Shown: positions 1-8,650 of the stretch, one piece after another
Position numbering within the stretch: position 1 is the first letter of the stretch
Layout: the number at the start of each line of letters is the position of its first letter
DNA from: Adiantum capillus-veneris
Lineage: Eukaryota > Streptophyta > Polypodiopsida > Polypodiales > Pteridaceae
Length of the DNA stretch: 64,000 nucleotides
NCBI GenBank assembly: GCA_014529385.2
Contig: CM043947.1
Span: 121,904,891-121,968,890, forward strand
Direction: 5' to 3'
Notes under the pieces: generated by a model
Database searches by the model: none
Told to the model about the DNA's origin: nothing
Seen by the model: the letters and a program-made list of their open reading frames with translations, nothing else
Made by a program: the position numbers and the translations under genes

Positions 1-1010
1 TCCTTATATGTGATGATCCCAAGTGTAAGCTCTTTCTGGACCTGGGTTCTCGTCTCTCTGCATTCCTCGTCATACCAACTGTTTTGAGGCATGTTCCCAG
101 ATCCTCTCTTCTCATCGGGTTGAGTATGTGGGTATGCCTCTTGTGCTGCTCCATGTAGTATCTCTGTTAACTGAGAAGTAATCTCCTCTACAATATATAC
201 TGGCTCGGCTGCCCACATCCTATTATAGATCTTTTCCACATAGACTGAATCAATCTCTGGCGTAAAAGTATATCTTGTGTGTGTCTTCTTCCTTTGTGCT
301 TGAGAGGCATTGTATTGGAAGGAGATTGATAGGGTCAAGAGAGCATGATCCACTGCAATCCCAACTGGTCTAGGTCCCACCTTAAAGTCCTCGATACTAG
401 AAATAAAGCTTGGTGAAGTCATGACATAATCCACTGTACTGGCCCCATGCCTGTGCGGGAAGCATGTGAATCCCCAAGATAAAGGAAAATTCTCTAGACC
501 ATTAAGTATGGCCAAACCATGTATAGTTGCCATTTCCATGAGGTGACTCCCATATTCAGTGTGTTCATTATTCTTTGAGTTTCTAGTTAGTCCCCTCTGT
601 GATAAATCCACTTCTCTGAGCATTTCCTCAGAAGTGTCATAGAATACTGCTTGAGAGTTGGCCGTTCTGGCATTAAAGTCTCCTAAGAGAACGATGTCTC
701 CATCTCTAGAGAACTCCCATATGTCATTATTCAATATGGAGAAAGGGGACTGTCCTTTAGGTGAGGAGTAGACTGATGTATTGTAGGGAAGTAGCATATA
801 GCGATATATAGAAACCTACCTGTCTCGGCTCTCATTCTCACCCACATATACCTTGCTTGCTCATCTTTCCTGATAATTTGTGGTAGGGGTTTCAACTCCT
901 CTCTTTAAATAAGACTGCTACTCCTCCTGAACCCCGGCTACCCCGTAGAGATCTCTTTAAATAAGACTGCTACTCCTCCCTAATAATTAACCAGCAACCT
1001 AAATCCATGC
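1..1010 (-). pseudogene. LINE ORF2 endonuclease (EEP) domain, truncated and frameshifted
   Basis: Reading the minus strand from about 780 to 1 gives a long open frame with the hallmarks of an apurinic-type endonuclease/exonuclease/phosphatase domain of a non-LTR retrotransposon. GDFNART lies at about 661-684, STVDYVM at about 420-440 and VDHALL at about 340-358; these carry the catalytic Asp/Asn, Asp and His positions. This domain nicks target DNA to prime reverse transcription. The upstream part (minus strand, 780-1010) includes SRGSGGVAVLF and LPQIIRKDEQARYMWVRMRA but in different frames, so at least two frameshifts are present. The RT would lie beyond the left edge of the window. The family is clear; the exact LINE clade is not. 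Confidence 0.75.
902..981. repeat. 52-bp tandem duplication inside the LINE fragment
   Basis: The segment beginning TCTCTTTAAATAAGACTGCT occurs at 902 and again at 954. It duplicates the codons for the GGVAVLF motif of the endonuclease domain and adds to the frame damage there. Confidence 0.85.
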
Positions 1011-1080
1011 CCCCTTGCTCAGCACACCTTAATACACTATGAACGGCAAATAGTACTCATGAGGTGCAACTATGGGGATA

Positions 1081-1493
1081 GAAGGCAAGGTTGTAAGGTA
1101 CAAAAGGTACGGTACATATTCGGTACGACCTGTACGTAGTACCGAATGGATAGAGTTGTTAGGTACGTAAAATTCGTTAGGTTTTTTTTTTTAAAAGTCA
1201 AAAACCTATAATACGGTCTGTTCTTGATAAAAAATTCATATATATCACTCCAAGGATGTTAGTTCACTATTCTACAAACCAAGGCAAAGCTTTCATATGA
1301 GTTCCTGATCGTGCTTGCCCTCCTATATTCACCACCGCAATGATGTTCGTGTGTGCTTTACAGATGCAAGTTATGTCGAAATGTCTACAAAATTAGGCGT
1401 CGGGATAAGGCTAAAGAAGGACAAACCAAATATTGCCGCCGCAATAGGGTTTATTTCCACAAATTACCCACAGCACTGCGGCGAGAAGGGAAA

Positions 1494-1546
<53 letters not shown>

Positions 1547-1618
1547 GGGGAGGGTGGAGTACAGTACGAATCCGTACGGTACGATACGTACATACATATC
1601 GGTAAGTACGTACGAATC
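1081..1618. repeat. GTAC-rich DNA flanking a homopolymer
   Basis: Clusters of GGTACG/GTACGT words occur at about 1081-1165 and again at about 1556-1618, on either side of a poly-G tract. Between them (about 1345-1490) is a short frame with Cys and Arg/Lys-rich residues that I do not recognise. No gene is called here. Confidence 0.5.
1494..1545 (+). repeat. Uninterrupted G52 homopolymer
   Basis: Fifty-two consecutive G residues, followed after a single A by further G-rich sequence (GGGGAGGGTGGAG). The length is exceptional and could be partly an assembly artefact. It creates spurious poly-Gly and poly-Pro reading frames on the two strands. Confidence 0.95.
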
Positions 1619-2035
1619 CTACCTTGGTAGAAGGGGACTGCACCATGGCCTCAAAGCCTACGCCCTGCAATATGCCTTTCATTATTGTAGTTGCCTACAA
1701 AATGAGCTGCCTCTGATTATTAATGAGATATGTTTGATATGGGGGCACATACAGCTTGAACTCCACACTTGCCACATGATCTGCAGTAACAAGTGTAAAG
1801 TCCACCTTGAAAATCACCCAGTAGCTTATCTTTCCATCGAGAGCAGTAATAGAGGCCCTCTGGTTGTCAAATGAAGTAGCCAGATAATACGGGCTATATA
1901 CTTCAATATGAAACTCGGTCAAGGAGGGCATATCCATGAATGCATAGCCCTCATTGATATTGCTTCCGCCTACCAAGACATAGCCATCACGTAGCAGAAT
2001 GGAAATGGAGTGGTATAAGCGTGATATGGCTCTCT
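1619..2035 (-). pseudogene. Glyoxal/galactose oxidase-like C-terminal fragment
   Basis: The minus-strand frame from 2033 reads RLYHSISILLRDGYVLVGGS near its start, then VYSPYYL, VEFKLYVPPYQT and NQRQLIL. These match the last blade and C-terminal beta-sandwich of plant aldehyde (glyoxal) oxidases, secreted copper-radical enzymes that oxidise aldehydes to acids and H2O2. The frame is broken by TAG at 1697-1695, after which GFEAMVQSPSTKVG continues the family's C-terminal motif. The exon appears to start after a TTTTTGTAG acceptor (AG at 2035-2034), so intron structure is kept. The N-terminal two thirds, including the Tyr-Cys radical site, are absent. It lies back to back with a kinase fragment about 20 bp away. 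The family call is strong and it is not functional. Confidence 0.72.
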
Positions 2036-2051
2036 ACAAAAATACACCCAC

Positions 2052-3059
2052 ATGAATCATGGCGGCCAGGTCTTGACTTCCCCACCCTCTCATACCGAGG
2101 ACTCATCCTTCACCCCCAGTCTCCCCTTTCGCACCCGCTTGTACCTGGGTTCCTTTTACAACCTGGGTGGTGAGCTCGATCGTGAACAATATGGCATCAT
2201 TCGCAGCTGCACCTGCCGCTCCTTTGGTGCCTCATTTGCTTGCAAATCCATTACCAAGCTCCACCTCAGCCAGAAGGGTGACATCGAAGATGTTGTGCGA
2301 GAAGTCCACATTATGAAACTGCTTTCCAATCCTCGTTGTGGCTCCACATGCAGCACTGTCCACCTCCATGACGTTGTTGAAGACAAATCAAATATTCACC
2401 TAATTTTAGAGCTATGTCATGGGGGCGAGCTTTATGAGAGGATTGTGATGAAGAAGTGCTATTCTGAGGCCCGTGCTGCGATAATGATGAAAAGCTTATC
2501 GAAAACTGTGCAATATTTCCACAGCATGGGCGTCATGCATCGCAACATCAAGCCAGAAAACATTCTTCTAGTTGAGGACTCTGATACATCCCCTATCAAG
2601 CTGGCTGATTTTGGTCTTGCACTTGAAATTTCTCCAGGTAAAACTGCAGAATTGCAACATACACGCTGATCACTCACATGAATTGTTGCTCAAGTATTCA
2701 GCATGTATTCCGCCATGTTGCACCTTACATGTTTCTATATACTCTTCAATGCAGGACAGAAGTTTTCTGGTATTGCAGGAAGCTCCTACTACATGGCCTA
2801 TAGCTAAGTTTTCCTAGAATTTTTGTCTTCAATGATTTTGATGTGGATTTTTTTTGCAGAGCATCCATGGATTCGTCTTCGCACACATGGCGCCAAACAA
2901 AACCAGTTGAATTCAGCATCTGATGGGTTTGCATCATTGGCACATGAAAATAATGAAGCGACTTTTGACTCAGATGCATTTACAGTGGCTCCTACTCACA
3001 ATATTCAAAGTGCATTCCAAGATGGGGAAAATACTGCTTTCACTACCAGATATGAATGA
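2052..3059 (+). pseudogene. PEPKR2/CDPK-like Ser/Thr kinase fragment with introns, catalytic Asp lost
   Basis: Exon 1 (2052-2637) encodes about 195 residues of kinase N-lobe and catalytic loop: FACKS with the ATP-binding Lys at residue 65, HLILELCHGGELYERI, then VMHRNIKPEN, then LADFGLA with DFG at 186-188. The catalytic HRD is HRN (residue 165) and the glycine loop is poor (DREQYG). A GT donor at 2638 and AG acceptor at 2753-2754 splice in phase to GQKFSGIAGSSYYMA, the activation segment. The frame then stops, and a further exon after a TTTTTTTTGCAG acceptor gives EHPWIRLRTHGAK and runs to a stop at 3057-3059. About 100 residues of C-lobe between SYYMA and HPWI are missing. PEPKR2 is favoured over CDPK by the GQ.SG.AGS motif and by the lack of EF-hands. 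Confidence 0.65.
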
Positions 3060-3579
3060 ATTTTTGGTGCATCCGAAGGCTACCATGGATATCGATGGGA
3101 ATGAGCCAACACTTGAACGCATAACTCCCTGAGAACACTCAGTGTATAGAGGCAAGGAGATAAGGATGGATTTACTGCACTCCCCCAAGCCTGCAGTACC
3201 TTGCTTGGCCCCGTTCATAATGAGGACCTCCCCTGTGTTTCTTGTAGGCTTTCTAAAGATCCTTCTGGCGTTCTCATCAGCTCCTTAAAATTTGAGGTTA
3301 AAATTTGATGTGTTGCAGGGTCTGTGACGTTTATTTTCCGCAAAGCCCTCCCTTCCACTGGGAATCTCGTAGACCTGATCTTGAAATAATCAAGGGGTCC
3401 AAATAGCTTCAGGCATTGGTCGTTCTCAAACAAGGTCGTCTACAGGAGACAAAGGCACTCCCTTTGATTGAGTAAAATTTCTCTTGCACGAGCATTAAAG
3501 TACATGCATTCCAACGTAGCTAAATCTTTAGTGATCAAACATTTTTGTGTCTTTAAACAAAAACATTGAGCTTGTTGGT
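3060..3579. other. No recognisable gene
   Basis: About 520 bp between the kinase remnant and the PPR remnant. A 72-codon minus-strand frame (3215-3433) has no family I recognise and begins at a plausible ATG by chance. No repeat structure was seen. Confidence 0.5.
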
Positions 3580-5190
3580 AATTCTTTGATGTATGTATGC
3601 GAAATGAGGCAATCCTATCAAAAAGCACAGCGCTTGACGAGCTCCTTGTGTAGAATGGCATCTCTTTGAGTGGGTTGTTGGTTGTAGGATATGCCCGCCC
3701 TTGTTGGAAAGCTGTTAGGCTAATTTTAAAGGATGCAAAGTGACAGTAGGGGCTCTGATTAGAAACCAACATCACGCTTTTTCGTGCTTTAGTCCACGTT
3801 TATGGCAAGTGTGTTGATTTAGAGAAAGTACAAGTGTGCTTGATGAGCATACTATCCAAAATGTCATCTCTTGGAGTGCATCAATTGCATTAATTCCAAT
3901 ACATCAGGGCTATGAAAATTTAGGTTTTTTTCAAAGGTTGTTGACCTCTTTTCAAATGCAATCACCTATCCTTGCATCTTGAAGGCGTGTGGCATTATGC
4001 AAGATGTTGACATGGGTGAAAAGAATTGATAGGAATATTGCTAGTCAAGGAATCTTGGAAAGTGACATTGTGCTTAGGAATGTGTTGGTAGTCCATTGGC
4101 TTCACTAGATAATGTATTCACAAAGAAGTTGAAGATCCTTTCACAAAATTACTAAGAATCATTATCAGGCTAGACAAATCAAACAATGGGAGGAACACAA
4201 TGATGAAGATTTAACATCATTGGGCACTTCATGTATGACCTTACTAAAAGTGTGTGATATGTATAAAGATTTGTACCCAGCCAGAGGGATACATATTGAT
4301 ATTCGAGATAGTGGACTACTTCAAGAAAGCACATATCTGGTAAGTATTTTTTCATGGGTAAGATATGAAGGGCCTTCTTGACATGCAATCACCTGAGGTT
4401 TGTAATGTTGTAGATGTATGCCAAAGGTGATAATTTCATGGAAAAAATAAAAGGTGCTTGATGAACTTCTTGGTTGAATGTCATCTTTTAGAGTGCATTG
4501 ATGGCAGGACATATCCGACAAGGACCGGAGTAGGGCAAGGAAGCTTTATGTCGTTTTCAATGCATGCAAAGCAATGGCTATTCTTTCCATGTAAAGACCG
4601 TTTCAATGATTTAGATTTCAAGGAAAAAACCTTAACGTAAACATGATCAAATATTAAGAAGAGGCGAGTTCCAACATTTGAGCTTGTGAAGGAAACAAGC
4701 TTTCACAAGGAATGGCCATTGAGCGTTACATCGTAGGTTGTCTTTACTTGATTCTTTTCGAGGCAAGAAAGATTGAGCACATGAGGTGGAAGCTACCGCT
4801 TAAAAGTAATCAAATATGCTAGTTGCTAGTTGATGCAAGTTGAAATGCTCATAAATTTGTCGTGTGGGACACGCAAAGTCGTTACATGAAGCAGTCAACT
4901 TGTGGGGAACATGTTCATTGATATATTTTTGTCGGATGCAAAATGAGGACCCTTTTTGAAATGCGATTACTTGTGTTTACAACTTCACGAATTTTGGCGC
5001 CACACAAAAAGCCATCTCCAACAAACAAATACATGGTGAAACTATTAGTTATAACTCTTGGAAAATGACACATTGGAACTACTTTGGTCTACATGTCGAT
5101 ATGTGCTTCTGTCAAAAGCACATGTTTGACAACCTCCTTGTGAAAAATGTCATGATATTGCAAATGCCAAATTGATTGATAATGTATGTG
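3580..5190 (+). pseudogene. Decayed pentatricopeptide-repeat (PPR) gene
   Basis: Plus-strand DNA can be read, across many frameshifts and stops, as successive plant P/L/S-type PPR motifs. Examples are a degraded DMYAK-type helix followed by ALDELLV at about 3590-3650; LVHVYGKCVDLEKVQ at about 3783; SPILASLKACGIMQDVDMGE with a frameshift at about 3965-4020; SDIVLRNVLV at about 4063-4090; a second LDELL unit at about 4460; and GATQKAISNKQIHGETIS with a frameshift at about 4995-5045, followed by FDNLLVKNV. PPR proteins bind organellar RNA one base per repeat. The repeat order (DMYAK helix, VLDELL, SWN, LKACG, KQIH) is typical of the family. No intact repeat remains. The boundaries are approximate. 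Confidence 0.6.
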
Positions 5191-6136
5191 GGTGTTATGT
5201 GAACTGCAAAGTGCACTTTTAAGGTATGTAATGACAAACTAGTCAACAAACTTGCAAAAGCCAGTTTCTATCGTGCATTAAAAGTCTATTGATGGATACC
5301 TCCTATATTAATATAGTTTCTTATTCATCTCCATTGTGGTCAATTTGTTACTAACCAAGTATGTTGCACCAATTTAATTTCTTTGCTACATCTTTAGAAT
5401 TTGACAAATTACAGGTGGGGGTAGTCTGCTGAACTAGTCTTTCTTATTGTAGCGTAAAAGGTCTAAGTTTACAAACATCTACTCCAAGATATGCAACAAA
5501 GGCCAAGTACAATTTCCTCAAGGCGCGACGACAAGGCTGGATCAAGAGAAGATGGATGCTTGATGGGTTGAACCAATGTACGGCTGCCTTTGCAACCTCC
5601 CTTGTCAAAGGCCCCTCTACCTAAAGTTTATGCCCGACTTATCTTCAGTCTCCAAGGCTGCGTTCTCCTCATAATCAACTTTACCCAAAAAAAAAAAAGG
5701 GCAAAAGATGATGCTCACAAAGTGAGAAAAATGCAGCATGAAGCTGAGTTAAGACACCACTGCAATGACCTACAAACTTGGTGAGCTAGGCAAAAAGAGA
5801 CTTAGGCCACAATTTGCCTATTTCAATCATTGACTATGCTCAAGCAATTGTCCTCAAGAAAAGCAAGTTCACATGAGTATCTAAAAAAACGGCATACAAA
5901 CTCTGAAAATAACCTCTTAGAGTCAAATTTGAAGATGACAAAAGTTACAAAATTGTGTAAAAACCTTCAAATTTAGCCAATTTAACTCTACATGGAGATT
6001 TACATTTTTAGAAAGCGCACTAAAATTTAACTTTACATCCTACTTTTCATGAGTTTCTGTCAAATTCTACCAGCGTTAAGTTTCGAGCATGGGAGGACCA
6101 AGACTTTGAGGGCCAAAGCTCGAGGGAAACAATAGA
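5191..6136. other. No recognisable gene
   Basis: A+T-rich, with an A12 run at about 5687-5698. Nothing with coding character or repeat structure was found. Confidence 0.5.
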
Positions 6137-6312
6137 GTAGTGGTTCACAGCATGCAGCTTTTGGAGCAAACCGGATGAGCTTCAAGGTGGATGGAGTATG
6201 ACATGTTGACAACGAGGGCAACACTAGTGAGTAGTGGTTTGCAGCTTGCAGCTTTCGAAGCAAACCGGATGAGCTTCAAGGTGGATGGAGTATGACTTGT
6301 TGACAATGAGGA
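6137..6312. repeat. Two-copy 94-bp tandem repeat
   Basis: The unit beginning GTAGTGGTTYRCAGC and containing AAACCGGATGAGCTTCAAGG occurs at 6137 and again at 6231, with the two copies directly adjacent. It is non-coding. Confidence 0.85.
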
Positions 6313-6722
6313 CCCCTTGCCACACTGGAAAGGTGCTTGAAATTTACCCTCATCCATTCTTCTTCCCACTGTGCCTCTTTCCATATTATCATTACTAGAC
6401 TTGTTCCATATATTTCTCCCCATGTGCAGCCAAGCGTGAGACATTGACGTCAACGTTTTCACCAGTTACCTGTGTCAGGAAGAAAAGGTTCGTCCCATTC
6501 CTCAATATGAGAATGCTCAAACCTTCACATCCTGGTGACCACTTAGTAGTCCCCTGCGTAGACATTGTCCCCTACTTCACAATCTTTGCATCCTGGTGAA
6601 CCTGATAGTCCCCTACATGGACATTGTCTTGCATTCTGGTGAGAAATGCATCATTTTTTTGGGGAATATTGATCTCTTATGGTAAGTACTAAGGCCATCT
6701 TGCTTCTATTCCATATACTTTT

Positions 6723-6947
6723 TGTTACCATATACATGTGGTAGTGATGTGTGTGAACACACTAGGACTACCGGGGCATTTTTATCTCTTTAGGAGGTTT
6801 TTTCCCCCGAGCATTGTATATACGCCCATCACTCTAGGGCTATCTATCTTTCCATTGCACACTAAGTAACACACTCTCAATTGTGTGCCTTGAGCTTCCT
6901 TCATCTTCTCAAGGTGTGTGTGTTTCTCTGCAACCCTAATTCCAACA
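6723..6947 (+). repeat. 5' LTR of copia A1
   Basis: 225 bp, TG...CA. It contains the palindromic core GTGTGTGAACACAC shared by all family A LTRs, and a TATATA box at 6817-6822 that would place the transcription start shortly downstream. It is the promoter LTR. Confidence 0.93.
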
Positions 6948-6949
6948 AT

Positions 6950-6961
6950 TGGTATCAGAGC
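6950..6961 (+). promoter_or_regulatory. Primer-binding site for initiator Met-tRNA
   Basis: TGGTATCAGAGC begins two bases (AT) after the LTR end. This is the standard plant copia minus-strand primer site, complementary to the 3' end of tRNA-iMet. Confidence 0.95.
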
Positions 6962-7308
6962 AGGTTGCATCCTCCCGGGCTTAGTCGCCAACTGCTCCAG
7001 TACACACCTGCTCACTTTCTCCTATTTCAGTGAGCTTCGACGAGCGTTCGCAGGTCGATAAATATTTTGGGTAAGCTCGAAGAGATTAGTCTGCTCAGAT
7101 TTTTGATTCGGGCTCATTTCGGCCTCTGTTTCCACTACATGCAGTACTGCACATGCTATTTCGTCATTTTGTGCAAAATTTATGTCAGTGCCGTTTTTTG
7201 CATAACAGGTGCCTCATAGTCTTCTACGGTTTGTGCTATATAGCACGTGTTGTTCGCGCTCCGTTTCTCCTATTTTCGACAGTTTTCACATCAAGTGCAG
7301 TATTTACC

Positions 7309-8650
7309 ATGGCTGACAACAACACAGATGTGTTCAAGATGTTTGTCGTTGAGGACAGGTTGGATGGGGACAACTACCCTATGTGGGCTTATATGATGCA
7401 ACATGTTCTTGTGTCAAAGGGCAAAAAGAAGATGCGTTGCCATTATTGTAAAGCTAATGACCACTTGATCAAGTCGTGTTCTAAGTTGAAGGCCAAAGAG
7501 GCTAAGAAGAAAGAGGGTGGTTCCACTGCAAATGCTGGTTCCACTACAAAATGCAGCCATTGTTGAGTCTTCTATAAAAGGAGACTGTAATGCTGATGTT
7601 AATGCAGAATGGGCTTTTAGCGTAGAGTGCACTTACAATCCTGTTGTCCATGATGCATGCTTGTCAGTTGCTGCAGATTCACATGTGTGGTATTTCGACA
7701 GTGGTGCTACAAAGCACATTACCTCACATCGTAAATTGTTTACCTCTCTCGAGTTTGTCCCTCATGGGAATTCAGTCACTTGTGCCAACAATGCCTCTTA
7801 TCCAGTTCAGGGAGTTGGAAAGATTGTGCTTACTGCTGCAAATGGCAGTTCCTTCACACTTGTTGATGCACTTTATGTACCTAGGATCAGGAAGAATCTT
7901 TTGTCTGTATCCGCACTTGCTAGACTTGGACTTGTAGTCAAATTTGTGGATGACAGATGTACAGTTCATGATCTCAGTTTTGGTGATGAAATTGTTGCAT
8001 ATGGCCTTTTGGCCGTGGGCTGTATAAGCTTACTTTGTATGACAAGTGTGGACAAAATTTTGCAAATTCTGTTGCAGATTCAAGGGCTACTTCAGATGCA
8101 AAACTTTGGCATGCACGTTTTGGTCATCTGAATTTTGTCAGTTTGTTGCGTTTGCAGAAATCTGATACGGTTGCTTCTTTACAGCCTCTTGAAGCACCTG
8201 TCAAACATATTTGTGAAGGTTGTATTTTGGGTAAGATACAGCGCTCTAAGTTTCCAAAGGATGGTTCAGTTCGGGCCACATGCAAGTTGCAGCTTGTGCA
8301 TAGTGATGTTTGTGGACCCATGCAAACTCCGTCCTTGGGCAATTACCTTTACTTCGTGACTTTCATTGATGATTACTCCAAGCATGCATGGGTATTTCCG
8401 CTTAAAGCGAAGTCTGAAGTTTTCATACGCTTCAAACAATTTCTGGCTATGGCTGAAAATGTCTCGAAATGTACTATGGGCACCCTCTGTTCCGATCGAG
8501 GGGGGGAGTATATGTCTCATGAATTTAATGCATTTCTGGCTAGTCGTGGGATAAAACACCAATGTACAGTGCCTTATACACCTCAGCAAAATGGTGTTGC
8601 TGAGAAGAAAAACAGGTCACTGACGGAAATGGCACGATGTATGGTCAAAG
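7309..8650 (+). pseudogene. Copia A1 gag-protease-integrase, internally deleted and frameshifted
   Basis: The ATG at 7309 opens a Gag N-terminus (VEDRLDGDNYPMWAYMMQHV, a UBN2/retrotran-gag start). At about 7420 it jumps straight to the zinc knuckle CHYCKANDHLIKSC, so about 0.7 kb of central gag present in A2 is missing. An extra A near 7550 shifts the frame into the protease (WYFDSGATKHITS, catalytic Asp intact). A lost base near 8010 moves to the integrase zinc region (LWHARFGH, CEGCILGK) and the DDE core (HSDVCGP, FIDDYSK, SDRGGEY, PQQNGVAE). A third shift at about 8648 leads into the following frame. Gag coats RNA, protease matures the polyprotein and integrase inserts cDNA. Confidence 0.88.

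Noticed and set aside
1315-1874. Reading frames of 96 and 173 codons with a poly-Gly core (and minus-strand poly-Pro frames)
   Set aside because: They owe their length to the G52 run and begin at TTG or GTG, not ATG. No domain is visible outside the homopolymer.
6782-7015. Minus-strand frames inside the family A LTRs (also at 10952-11176 and 35249-35461)
   Set aside because: The same frame recurs only because the LTR recurs. It overlaps the promoter and primer site and has no domain.
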